A stretch of DNA of 64,000 nucleotides, from the NCBI GenBank assembly GCA_947377285.1, contig CANCFT010000011.1, positions 1-64,000 of the forward strand, given 5' to 3'. This stretch comes from Bacteriovoracaceae bacterium (GTDB taxonomy: Bacteria; Bdellovibrionota; Bacteriovoracia; Bacteriovoracales; Bacteriovoracaceae). A model generated the notes under the pieces. It saw only the letters and a list, made by a program, of their open reading frames with translations. It did no database searches and was not told the origin of the DNA. Numbering within the stretch: the stretch's first letter is position 1; each line of letters starts with the position of its first letter. Made by a program: the position numbers and the translations under genes. Shown here one piece after another: positions 23,544 to 31,682 of this stretch.

Positions 23544-23807
23544 ATGAAATTTTTACTAGCATTAGCTCTTTTATCATCTGTTGCAATGGCCGCTGAAGCA
23601 AAAAAAGAAGAACACAAAGAAGCTGCTAAAACTGAAAAAATGGAAGCTAAAAAAGAAGAAGCTGCTCCAGCTGTAGCTCCAGAACACAAAGAAGTTAAAG
23701 AAGACAAAAAAGCAGCTTACAAAGCAGCTAAAGAAGCTTGTTTAAAAGAAAACAAAGACCTTAAAGGTAAAGAACTTAAAGAATGTATCGTTTCTAAAAA
23801 TAAATAA
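23544..23807 (+). CDS. Small exported Lys/Ala/Glu-rich protein, paralogue A
   Basis: 87 residues from ATG 23544 (GGGAG upstream); the frame is longer but the signal peptide (FLLALALLSSVAMA) begins here. The mature part is highly charged and low-complexity (repeats of KKEE and AAP), then a C-terminal motif AAKEACLKENKDLKGKELKEC with two cysteines. A related motif ends the next gene's core. Likely periplasmic; function unknown. Strong codon regularity and simple composition suggest high expression. Confidence 0.65.
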   Translation: MKFLLALALLSSVAMAAEAKKEEHKEAAKTEKMEAKKEEAAPAVAPEHKEVKEDKKAAYKAAKEACLKENKDLKGKELKECIVSKNK

Positions 23808-23859
23808 TTTTAATTCAAAGCAAAATAATTTGCTTTAATCTAACACGACGGAGATTCAC

Positions 23860-24084
23860 ATGAAAAACGCAATCGTAATCGCACTTGCTCTAGTATCAGT
23901 AGCTGCTTTCGCAGGAACAAAAGTAACTAAAGAAGCTCGTAAAGCTGCTGTAGAAGCTTGTAAAGCAGAAGGGAAAACTAAAAAAGACCTTAAAGCTTGT
24001 GTAAAAGAAAAAACTGCTGCTCCAGCTGCAGAAGCTAAAATGGAAACAGCACCTGCTGCTGCTCCAGCTCCAGCTGCAAAATAA
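23860..24084 (+). CDS. Small exported Lys/Ala-rich protein, paralogue B
   Basis: 74 residues with a signal peptide (IVIALALVSVAAFAG). The two-cysteine motif AAVEACKAEGKTKKDLKAC parallels that of the preceding gene, and an Ala/Pro tail follows. In paralogue A the low-complexity part precedes the motif; here it follows, so the order is swapped. It ends at a strong terminator and probably shares a transcript with paralogue A. Confidence 0.65.
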   Translation: MKNAIVIALALVSVAAFAGTKVTKEARKAAVEACKAEGKTKKDLKACVKEKTAAPAAEAKMETAPAAAPAPAAK

Positions 24085-24114
24085 TTATTACTTTTAAGTA
24101 AAATTATATAAAGA

Positions 24115-24140
24115 GGGGATTCTTCGGAATCCCCTTTTTT
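24115..24140 (+). terminator. Intrinsic terminator after the small exported proteins
   Basis: GGGGATTC, a TTCG-type loop, GAATCCCC and six T bases. This is a textbook stable hairpin and ends the transcript before the two-component system. Confidence 0.92.
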
Positions 24141-24238
24141 CATGGAGAGGCATGGACAGTATGGGCGCGAATGCAGGAGCCGAGAGCGACCGATGTCCAG
24201 GACTTTTCACACCACATATTCTCTTATACAATCCCTCC

Positions 24239-24910
24239 ATGAGAATCCTAGTCGTCGAAGATCAGCCAAAAATGGCAAGTTTTATCAAAAAAGGCCTAAA
24301 TGCCCAAGGCTATATCGTTGATGTCTCTGAAACAGGCATGGGCGCCGAAAGTCTCGTGGCCGAAAATCCTTATGACCTAATCATCTTAGACGTCAATCTT
24401 CCAGACCAAAATGGAATGGATACAGCTAGGCATATTCGTAAAGACGGTTTCACCGGTCCCATCCTCATGCTAACAGCACTAAGTTCTACTAAAGATAAAA
24501 TCCATGGCCTTGATGCAGGTGCAGATGATTATTTAACTAAGCCTTTTGATTTTGACGAACTCCTAGCGCGTGTGCGCGCACTCTTAAGAAGAAATACAGG
24601 AAATGAAAATTCAAAATTAAAATTTGCAGACATTGAATTAGATCTAGTTCTTAGAAAGGTCGTTAGGTCAAGTGTTGAAATCAATCTTACGACACGAGAG
24701 TTTTCTTTACTTGAATATTTCATGAGACACCCAAATAGACCGTTAACGAGAGTAGAAATTAGCGAGCATGTTTGGGATGTAAATTTTGATACTAATACCA
24801 ATGTGATCGATGTTTATATTAATATGCTTCGAAAGAAAATTGATACACCTTTTCCGAAGAAACTTGTCCATACTATGGTTGGCTTTGGTTATATATTAAA
24901 AGATTCTTAG
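24239..24910 (+). CDS. OmpR-family response regulator
   Basis: 223 residues from the ATG of MRILVVED. The receiver domain has the acidic pair ED (7-8), phosphoacceptor D51 (IILDVNLP) and the lysine in YLTKPFDF. The C-terminal winged helix (LTTREFSLLEYFMRHPNRPLTR, NVIDVYINMLRKKID) binds DNA. No Shine-Dalgarno precedes this ATG; an in-frame ATG at 24152 has GGAG upstream and would add 29 residues. The histidine kinase follows 13 bp later. Confidence 0.92.
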   Translation: MRILVVEDQPKMASFIKKGLNAQGYIVDVSETGMGAESLVAENPYDLIILDVNLPDQNGMDTARHIRKDGFTGPILMLTALSSTKDKIHGLDAGADDYLTKPFDFDELLARVRALLRRNTGNENSKLKFADIELDLVLRKVVRSSVEINLTTREFSLLEYFMRHPNRPLTRVEISEHVWDVNFDTNTNVIDVYINMLRKKIDTPFPKKLVHTMVGFGYILKDS

Positions 24911-24923
24911 GTCGATTATTTTC

Positions 24924-26372
24924 ATGAAATTTTATCAAAAAATTAGCCTTAAATTAAAACTAACATTACTTTTTGGTCTTATTTTTACAGGGATGCTTTC
25001 AAGTTTTAGTTATACAATTTATCGTGAATTTTCCAAACTACAATCAGAGGAATTCGATACGACACTTTACAATTACGCCATCGATGTTGCTGAGTCTCTC
25101 GATATTGATAGCTATGGCGAAGTAGAGTTTGATCCCGACATTATTAAACTTAATGAAAAAATTCTCCCTTTTGCTCTTGGCACTAGTTATATTTCTGTTT
25201 TAGATATTAATGGAAAAGTGATTGCAAGTTCTTCTAATGCCAGTGATAAGCATATATTGGCGGTTAGTGAATATAAATTAGGTCGCGTTTTAAAAAAAGG
25301 TGCAAGCTACGATGTATTAAGCTTTAAAGGGATCCCTCACAGAGTCATTAATTATCTTTTGCCAGTTCTTAAAATCGATTCACCATTAATTTTACAAATA
25401 TCAGTTCCTATGACGACTTTTATGAATACTAATAAAAACCTTATTAGGTTTTTTCTGACAATCATTCCAGTCATGATGCTACTTTCTGCGATTATTGGTT
25501 ATTTTTTCGTCGGGCGAGCTTTATTGCCTATGCTTGAGATTATTAACAAAACTAAAAAAATTGAAGTCTCTAATTTAGAAGAAAGGGTTCCTGTTCCAAT
25601 TGCTAAAGATGAAATTTGGCAATTGGCAGATACTATAAATCTTTTGCTTAGTAGGTTACAAGAATCATTTATTTCTCAAGAGCGCTTTATTCAAGATGCC
25701 TCTCATCAATTAAAAACACCTTTGGCCATTATCAAAGGTGAACTAGAGCTTTTTAGATCAGAGAACCGCAGTGAAAAAGAAATGTCACAATTTTTTGAAA
25801 GCATGTCTCAAGAAATAAATTTCTTAGTAAAACTAACAAATGATTTACTTATTTTAGCGAGAGTTGATAGTGGATCAGCCTCACTGGTTTTTACTGATAA
25901 TCGCATTGATGAAATTGTCCTTACTCAAACTTCGAGATTGTCTAAACTTGCCTCATTAAAAAAAATCTCTTTGCAAATTCAGTTTGAAGCTTTTGAATTC
26001 GCATCGGAAGAAGCTTTATCTGTATTTTGTGATCCTGATTTATTAGGAATTCTTTTTTATAATTTAATCGAAAATGCCATAAAATATTCACCTGAAAATT
26101 CAACGATTCATATAAAAGGATTGAATGACGAAGATTCTATTATAGTAATCATTTCAGATGAAGGAGAAGGAATTAAAGATTTTCAAATTGAAAAAATCTT
26201 TGATCGGTTTTTTAGAATAGAAGGCAGCTCAAAACTTGCTCAAGGCAGCGGCTTAGGTCTTGCGATTTGCAAAGTTGTTGCAGACTCGCTTGGGGCAAAA
26301 TTATGGGCAGAAAATAATCCAACCTTAGGGACTTCGTTTTATTTTAAAATGTTAAAAAAACAAAATAATTAA
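24924..26372 (+). CDS. Membrane sensor histidine kinase, partner of the preceding response regulator
   Basis: 482 residues. Two membrane segments (about 12-32 and 178-200) bracket a periplasmic sensor; a HAMP-like region is followed by the dimerisation helix with the phosphoacceptor H261 (DASHQLKTPLAII), then the N box (NLIENAIKYSP), the G1 motif (DEGEGI) and G2 (GSGLGLAI). The signal is unknown. Its end overlaps that of the convergent tyrS by 4 nt. Confidence 0.92.
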   Translation: MKFYQKISLKLKLTLLFGLIFTGMLSSFSYTIYREFSKLQSEEFDTTLYNYAIDVAESLDIDSYGEVEFDPDIIKLNEKILPFALGTSYISVLDINGKVIASSSNASDKHILAVSEYKLGRVLKKGASYDVLSFKGIPHRVINYLLPVLKIDSPLILQISVPMTTFMNTNKNLIRFFLTIIPVMMLLSAIIGYFFVGRALLPMLEIINKTKKIEVSNLEERVPVPIAKDEIWQLADTINLLLSRLQESFISQERFIQDASHQLKTPLAIIKGELELFRSENRSEKEMSQFFESMSQEINFLVKLTNDLLILARVDSGSASLVFTDNRIDEIVLTQTSRLSKLASLKKISLQIQFEAFEFASEEALSVFCDPDLLGILFYNLIENAIKYSPENSTIHIKGLNDEDSIIVIISDEGEGIKDFQIEKIFDRFFRIEGSSKLAQGSGLGLAICKVVADSLGAKLWAENNPTLGTSFYFKMLKKQNN

Positions 26373-27643
26373 GAAAATTTCACAACACAATAATTCTTTT
26401 TACCTTTTCTAAGCACCAAACATGTTTCACTGGCCAAGTTATTTTGATCAATAATTAAGGCCATGTCCGTAACACTTATATTATTTAAATAGACACCTTT
26501 TTGTTCAATCGAACGTTTAGCTTCACTTTTACTAGCGAATAATGGGGTTTGAGCCAAGAGTTCAAGCAAGTTAATTCCTGCATAAAGAGCATCTTTTTTT
26601 AATTCAATGGATGGAACATCACTAAAAATAGCATTAATTTCACGGTCTCTAAGATTAGAGATCGTTGCACCAAAAAAGATTTGAGTGGCACTCATGGCCG
26701 ACTCTAGTCCTTCTACACCATGGACAAGTTTCACGACTTCTGAAGCTAGTTCTTTTTGCGCTTCTCTTAAATGGGGTTCAGTTTTAATTTTTTCTTCTAA
26801 TTGTGAAATTTGATCTAGAGATAAAAATGTAAAATATTTTAAGTATTTTGCAACAGAGATATCATCAGAGTTAATTAGATATTGGTACATTTGGTAGGGA
26901 GAAGTCATTTCTGGATCTAAGTAAATGGCTGTTCCACCTTCAGATTTCCCAAATTTATTTCCATGCGCATCGGTGACGAGCGGGATAACAATTCCATAAA
27001 CTTGCCTACCATCCATTTTTCGGGCCAAATCAATTCCAGCAGTAATATTTCCCCATTGATCCCCACCACCCATTTGTAAGATTACATTATGTTCTTTAGC
27101 GAGGAATTTAAAATCGTATGCCTGAAGCATTTGATAAGTAAATTCAGTAAAACTAATTCCTACTTCAGAAGTGATCCTATTTTTAACGGACTCCTTTGCG
27201 AGCATCTCTGTTACTCTAAAACGTTTACCAACATCTCTTAAAAACTCAATAAATGAAAATTTCCCCATCCAGTCAAAATTATTAACCATGACAGCAGAAC
27301 TAGGTCCTTCGTTAAAATCTAAAATGGTCTGAAATTGTTTTTTTTGTGATTCAATATTAAATTGAATCACATCATCAGTTAGCAGCACGCGCTCGCTATT
27401 TTTACCTGATGGGTCGCCAATCATTCCAGTTGCACCACCAATGACAACGTATGGTTTGTGACCAGCAAGTTGAAAACGTTTCATAGTAATTAAGGCAAAG
27501 AGATTTCCAATTTGAAGTGATTTCGCAGTGGGATCATATCCTATATAGAAAGATATTTTTTTAGTATTGAGGAGTTCCGGCAGTTCTTCGCTGGAAGTTG
27601 CTTCAATAAGACCACGTGCGACTAGTTCTTGATAGAAATTCAT
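26369..27643 (-). CDS. tyrS: Tyrosyl-tRNA synthetase
   Basis: 424 residues, class I aminoacyl-tRNA synthetase. YIGYDPTAKSLQIGNL carries the HIGH-equivalent motif (QIGN here), GGGDQWGNITAG is the tyrosine-site signature, KFGKS is the KMSKS motif, and an S4-like RNA-binding domain ends the protein (SKSEAKRSIEQKGVYLNN). Length matches the family. Confidence 0.95.
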   Translation of the reverse strand: MNFYQELVARGLIEATSSEELPELLNTKKISFYIGYDPTAKSLQIGNLFALITMKRFQLAGHKPYVVIGGATGMIGDPSGKNSERVLLTDDVIQFNIESQKKQFQTILDFNEGPSSAVMVNNFDWMGKFSFIEFLRDVGKRFRVTEMLAKESVKNRITSEVGISFTEFTYQMLQAYDFKFLAKEHNVILQMGGGDQWGNITAGIDLARKMDGRQVYGIVIPLVTDAHGNKFGKSEGGTAIYLDPEMTSPYQMYQYLINSDDISVAKYLKYFTFLSLDQISQLEEKIKTEPHLREAQKELASEVVKLVHGVEGLESAMSATQIFFGATISNLRDREINAIFSDVPSIELKKDALYAGINLLELLAQTPLFASKSEAKRSIEQKGVYLNNISVTDMALIIDQNNLASETCLVLRKGKKNYCVVKFS

Positions 27644-27796
27644 TAGAAATCCTTTGATTCTAAAACTGAAATAAATAATTAAGTTATTATGGCAGAAAAA
27701 TGAATAGATGAGAATCTCTCTTTATGAAAAAATTGGTTCTTCTAGTCAAATTATCAATAGAATGACATCATAGTTGGGAAATTAAGGAGTTTGAAG

Positions 27797-28144
27797 ATGT
27801 ATATTTTAGTTAAAACAATAGTTACGGCTTTGTTGATAGTTGGAATTTCAGAATGTGGGAAAAAATTTTCATTTATCGGTGGTATCCTAGCTTCATTGCC
27901 GATTACATCTCTCCTTGCCTTTATATGGCTTTATCAGGATACCAAAGATATCAGTAAAGTAAGTGAGCTTTCATTAACCATATTTTGGATGGTTATTCCT
28001 TCACTTTTTTTCTTTCTTTGTCTTCCCTGGTTATTGAAAAAAGGATGGGCCTTTTATCCATCTTTAATTTCTTCATCAATTATAATGGCCGTGGTTTATT
28101 CACTTTATGTGATAGCTATGAAGAAAATGGGAGTTAAACTCTGA
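27797..28144 (+). CDS. DUF3147-like small membrane protein
   Basis: 115 residues from ATG 27797 with AAGGAG 7 nt upstream. Four predicted membrane helices and the pattern KKFSFIGGILASLPITSLLAFIWLY fit the YdgC/DUF3147 family of inner-membrane proteins of unknown role. Its stop codon overlaps the start of the next gene. Confidence 0.7.
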   Translation: MYILVKTIVTALLIVGISECGKKFSFIGGILASLPITSLLAFIWLYQDTKDISKVSELSLTIFWMVIPSLFFFLCLPWLLKKGWAFYPSLISSSIIMAVVYSLYVIAMKKMGVKL

Positions 28145-28509
28145 ATATTATTTTTTACGATGGCGATTGCGGATTATGCCAAAGGTCAGTGCAGTTACTT
28201 TTTCTATTAGACAAAAATAAACGTCTCCAATATGCGCCTCTTAATGGTGTGACTTATAAAAATATTTATGGAAATACTCATTTAAATCCTTCAAGCATAA
28301 AATTTTACACAGATGGAAATACGTTTGAAAAAAGTGATGCTTGTTTATCGATATGCAAGATACTTGGAGGGAGGTATCAGTTGGCCATTATTTTTAAAAT
28401 CATGCCACTTTTTTTAAGAGATAAAATTTATGACCAAATAGCTCGCAAAAGAAAAATAATTTCTTGTATTTATATTGATAAAAAAAGCAATATCCAGTTT
28501 CTTGATTAA
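28141..28509 (+). CDS. DCC-family thiol-disulfide oxidoreductase (DUF393), apparent CTG start
   Basis: 122 residues. The N-terminus NIIFYDGDCGLCQRSVQLL is the family signature (YDGDC-x2-C), so the gene must begin just before it. A stop at 28135 closes the frame. The only near-canonical start codon available is CTG at 28141, which has GGGAG 7 nt upstream and overlaps the TGA of the preceding gene. The conserved CxxC is intact. Starting at the first ATG would remove the active site. The convergent lipoprotein gene overlaps its end by 4 nt. Confidence 0.8.
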   Translation: MNIIFYDGDCGLCQRSVQLLFLLDKNKRLQYAPLNGVTYKNIYGNTHLNPSSIKFYTDGNTFEKSDACLSICKILGGRYQLAIIFKIMPLFLRDKIYDQIARKRKIISCIYIDKKSNIQFLD

Positions 28510-28847
28510 AGTTTTTCGATTATAGAACCTTCTGGAATATTCTTGGGCTCATCTGACTTAATTTCATAATAATTATCCTTCAAGATTGAAGACACTTTGC
28601 CAACACCTAATAGTACTTTCTTTTTAACAATTGGATTTGATTTACTTTGATGTGTCTTTAAGTTTTCATTAAAATCTTCATATTTTAAAATACTTACTCG
28701 ATCTCCAATCTTAAGTTTAGGACCGTTTACTTTTGCGTGAAAAAATTGGCTTTCGTTGTAACTTACAACTTCACCTTTGGGTTTAGTTGTCGAGCAACTA
28801 GCTATTGCAATACAAAAAAAACAAATTAAAGGTGCTTTTTTTTTCAT
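28506..28847 (-). CDS. Small lipoprotein
   Basis: 113 residues from ATG 28847 with GGAG upstream; a longer frame exists but the lipoprotein signal (APLICFFCIAIASC) starts here. The mature domain (KLKIGDRVSILKYED, LLGVGKVSSILKDNYYEIKSD) looks like a small beta-barrel. It is divergent from the copper operon, and the operator between them might regulate both. Confidence 0.65.
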   Translation of the reverse strand: MKKKAPLICFFCIAIASCSTTKPKGEVVSYNESQFFHAKVNGPKLKIGDRVSILKYEDFNENLKTHQSKSNPIVKKKVLLGVGKVSSILKDNYYEIKSDEPKNIPEGSIIEKL

Positions 28848-28875
28848 AGTATTCTCCAAGTAGAAAAAAGATAAA

Positions 28876-28904
28876 TTGACACCCCGTAGTGGGGTTGTGA
28901 TACC
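28876..28904 (+). promoter_or_regulatory. Probable promoter of the copper operon
   Basis: TTGACA at 28876-28881, a 17-bp spacer and GATACC (a weak -10) at 28899-28904. The spacer contains an inverted repeat ACCCC-GTAGT-GGGGT (28881-28895). The G/C-rich core between A/T-rich flanks is the usual CsoR site layout. Confidence 0.55.
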
Positions 28905-28921
28905 ATACCCCCTATAGGTAT
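28905..28921. promoter_or_regulatory. CsoR-type operator
   Basis: ATACC-CCCTATA-GGTAT, inverted arms around a C-rich core, just after the -10 element and 20 bp before the csoR start codon. This form is characteristic of CsoR/RcnR family sites; binding is inferred. Confidence 0.6.
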
Positions 28922-28941
28922 AAGTGTGCAAGGATGAAAAC

Positions 28942-29280
28942 ATGACAGTGAAAAAGAAGGCATTGGTAAAAGCTAAATCAGCCAATAGAAAAGTTATCAG
29001 TCATTCACATTCTCATCCAGATCATAAAAAGGAATTAATTAAATTAAAACGTGCCCATGGTCAATTGAATGGAGTGATGGGAATGATAGAAGAGCAGCGG
29101 TATTGTCCAGAAATTCTCATTCAGATACGCGCAGCTAAGCTGGCTTTACAATCAGTTGAACACTCGATTTTAAAAACTCATCTTGAGCATTGCGTGCATA
29201 ATGCAATCAGTTTAAACAGTAACAAAGAAATCAATTTAAAAATTCATGAATTAGTTGAAATGCTTGGTAGGCATTTATAG
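28942..29280 (+). CDS. csoR: CsoR-type copper-sensing repressor
   Basis: 112 residues from ATG 28942 (AAGGA upstream). All-helical CsoR/RcnR/FrmR family protein. The spacing C55-x24-H80-x3-C84 equals the Cu(I)-binding C-H-C triad of CsoR, so it should sense Cu(I) and release DNA. The N-terminal tail is His-rich (HSHSHPDH), a possible extra metal site. First gene of a copper-handling operon with its own operator upstream. Confidence 0.9.
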   Translation: MTVKKKALVKAKSANRKVISHSHSHPDHKKELIKLKRAHGQLNGVMGMIEEQRYCPEILIQIRAAKLALQSVEHSILKTHLEHCVHNAISLNSNKEINLKIHELVEMLGRHL

Positions 29281-29289
29281 GAGAAAGTT

Positions 29290-29520
29290 ATGACAAATAA
29301 AAAAACAATCAATTTAAAAGTTAATGGGATTCATTGCAATGGGTGTGCGACAAAAATTAAAAAAAGTTTAGATTCATTAAACATGAATCATGAAACAGAA
29401 GTGAATATAGAGTCTGGAAATGTTAAAGTTATATATGACGCTGATAAAGCAGGTTTGACAGATATTAAATCAAAGATTTCTGAAGTTGGTTTTCAAATTG
29501 AAAGTGTTGAACTTGAATAA
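29290..29520 (+). CDS. Heavy-metal-associated copper chaperone (CopZ-like)
   Basis: 76 residues forming one HMA domain with the metal site GIHCNGC (C16, C19). It would carry Cu(I) in the cytoplasm to the ATPase encoded next. AGGAG precedes the ATG. The end overlaps the start region of the ATPase gene. Confidence 0.9.
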   Translation: MTNKKTINLKVNGIHCNGCATKIKKSLDSLNMNHETEVNIESGNVKVIYDADKAGLTDIKSKISEVGFQIESVELE

Positions 29521-31675
29521 GCCAAGTTCTCAAAGTTTTAGAATTGAGGGGATGACTTGTGCAAGTTGCTCTCAGATTATTGAAGAAAACACGCGCAAAC
29601 TTCCTGGGGTGAATTCTGTAAATGTTAACTTTGCAACAGAGAAAGCAGAATTAATTTATAATGAAAATTTTAATATAGAAATTTTTAAAGAATTAATGAC
29701 GACATTAGGTTATAGGGCACTTTTGCCAAATGATGAAGTGCAGGCATTAGAAAATTCGTTTTTTAATAAAAATTTTTATCAATCGGTGATCTCCATGGCC
29801 ATTGGAGTTATTTCCATGGGACTTTCAATGGGGCCATTGAGTCAAATTTTAGAGCATCAGTTAAATAATAATATTCAATTTATTCTTGCGACATTGATTC
29901 TATTATTTTTTGGTAAAGTTTATTTAAAAAGTGTTGTCCATTTTTTACTTAGTCGAAACTCTAATATGAATACATTGATTGGGCTAGGTATTCTTGCAGC
30001 CTATCTTTATAGTCTAATTCTAATGATTATTTCAAAGGATCATCACACACATGTCTATTTTGAAACTATTCCATTTATCATTGGTTTTACTCAGCTAGGA
30101 CATTTTTTCGAAGAGAAAGCTAAAACAAAAGTCCGCAGCTCCATGAGCTCTCTTTACAAGATGCAAATTAAATTTGCATCGAAAATTCTCGATGCTAAGG
30201 AAGTAAACACTCCAGTTATTGAATTAAAAATAGGGGACTTCATTAGATTAAAACCAGGAGATAAAATTCCTCTTGATGGTGAAGTACATAGCGGAACTTC
30301 ACACACTGATGAATCGATGCTTACAGGAGAGTCAAATGCTGTAGGTAAATCTAGTGGTGACTTTGTGTTTGCTGGAAGTCTTAACTTAGAAGGAAGTCTA
30401 ATCATTAAGGTTTTAAAAGAAATTCACCAAGGTTTTATTTCAGACGTTGTGGCTTATGTGGAAAAAGCACAATTAAAAAAGGCTCCAATTCAAAGATATG
30501 CTGACCTTGTGATAAAATATTTTGTACCGAGTATTATCGCTGTTTCACTTTTTACTTTTATGATTTGGTATATTTTTAATTCAGAGGATAAAACTTATCA
30601 AGCCTTTTCACATATGATTTCTGTTTTACTCATTGCTTGTCCATGTGCTTTGGGATTAGCAGTCCCTCTTGCCGTTTTACTAACAACTGCAGAATCGTCA
30701 AAATCAGGTTTGCTAATCGGTGGAGGTGAAGTCATAGAGCGGGCCAGTTCGATTGACCTTGTCGTCTTTGATAAAACTGGAACTTTGACTGAAGGTCATC
30801 CTATCGTGACTGATTTTGAATCAAATATAGAAAAATTGGAATTATTGAGGATCGCTGGCAGTATTTCTCAAAATTCAGGTCATCCTCTTTCTCAAGCAGT
30901 CACTCAATTTGTTTTAACTCATTCCTTAAAATTAGGTGACCCAGATAAATTTAAAAATATTCCAGGACTAGGTATTGAAAGTGTATTTGAAGGAAAAAAA
31001 ATATTAGTTGGAAATGCTAAATTATTAAAAAATGAAAATATTGAATTTAATGAATCAAATAAAGTTGGAAGTTTAGTCTATCTGGCCATTGACCAAAAGT
31101 ATGTTGGTGTTTTTGTTATTTCTGATCCAGTTAAAAAAGAAGCGCGTAATACTGTGAACTCGTTAAAAGCTCAAGGTATTGAAGTATGGATGCTTACCGG
31201 TGACAATGAAAAAATTGCAGCGCAAATTGCCCAATCTCTTGGAATTGAACATTTCAAAGCTAACGTCTTACCTGTAGATAAAGCTAATTTTGTATTGGCC
31301 TTAAAAAGAGACGGGAAAAAAGTGGCAATGATTGGAGATGGAATAAATGATGCACCTGCATTGAGTTCTGCAAATCTTTCAATGGCCATGTCAAGTGGAT
31401 CTGATGTTGCAATTGAGGCTTCAGATGTGAGTATACTTGAAGGAAAAATTGAATGTGTCGCAAAGTTTTTTGAACGTTCAAATGAAACGATGTCAATTAT
31501 AAAACAAAACCTATTCCTTTCATTTTTCTATAATATACTTTGTGTTCCATTGGCTGCGGGACTTTATTATCCATGGTTTCACCTTTCATTGACTCCAATG
31601 TGGGCCAGTCTTGCAATGGGATTATCGAGCTTCTCGGTTATTTTAAGTTCACTAAGACTAAAAAAATCGTTATAA
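29504..31675 (+). CDS. copA: P1B-type copper-translocating ATPase (CopA-like)
   Basis: About 720 residues. One N-terminal HMA domain (GMTCASC), transmembrane CPC (IACPCALGLA) for Cu+ transport, phosphorylation site DKTGTLTEGHP, TGES actuator motif, HP (SGHPLSQA) and the hinge GDGINDAPAL. It exports Cu(I) to the periplasm. The start is uncertain among GTG 29504, TTG 29507 and TTG 29513; none has a good ribosome-binding site, which fits translational coupling to the chaperone gene. Confidence 0.93.
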   Translation: MLNLNKPSSQSFRIEGMTCASCSQIIEENTRKLPGVNSVNVNFATEKAELIYNENFNIEIFKELMTTLGYRALLPNDEVQALENSFFNKNFYQSVISMAIGVISMGLSMGPLSQILEHQLNNNIQFILATLILLFFGKVYLKSVVHFLLSRNSNMNTLIGLGILAAYLYSLILMIISKDHHTHVYFETIPFIIGFTQLGHFFEEKAKTKVRSSMSSLYKMQIKFASKILDAKEVNTPVIELKIGDFIRLKPGDKIPLDGEVHSGTSHTDESMLTGESNAVGKSSGDFVFAGSLNLEGSLIIKVLKEIHQGFISDVVAYVEKAQLKKAPIQRYADLVIKYFVPSIIAVSLFTFMIWYIFNSEDKTYQAFSHMISVLLIACPCALGLAVPLAVLLTTAESSKSGLLIGGGEVIERASSIDLVVFDKTGTLTEGHPIVTDFESNIEKLELLRIAGSISQNSGHPLSQAVTQFVLTHSLKLGDPDKFKNIPGLGIESVFEGKKILVGNAKLLKNENIEFNESNKVGSLVYLAIDQKYVGVFVISDPVKKEARNTVNSLKAQGIEVWMLTGDNEKIAAQIAQSLGIEHFKANVLPVDKANFVLALKRDGKKVAMIGDGINDAPALSSANLSMAMSSGSDVAIEASDVSILEGKIECVAKFFERSNETMSIIKQNLFLSFFYNILCVPLAAGLYYPWFHLSLTPMWASLAMGLSSFSVILSSLRLKKSL

Positions 31676-31682
31676 TCTCAGA

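Noticed and set aside
23480-24143. Antisense Ala-rich frames over the two small exported genes
   Set aside because: They mirror the low-complexity Lys/Ala coding sequence on the plus strand, which has the signal peptides and ribosome-binding sites.
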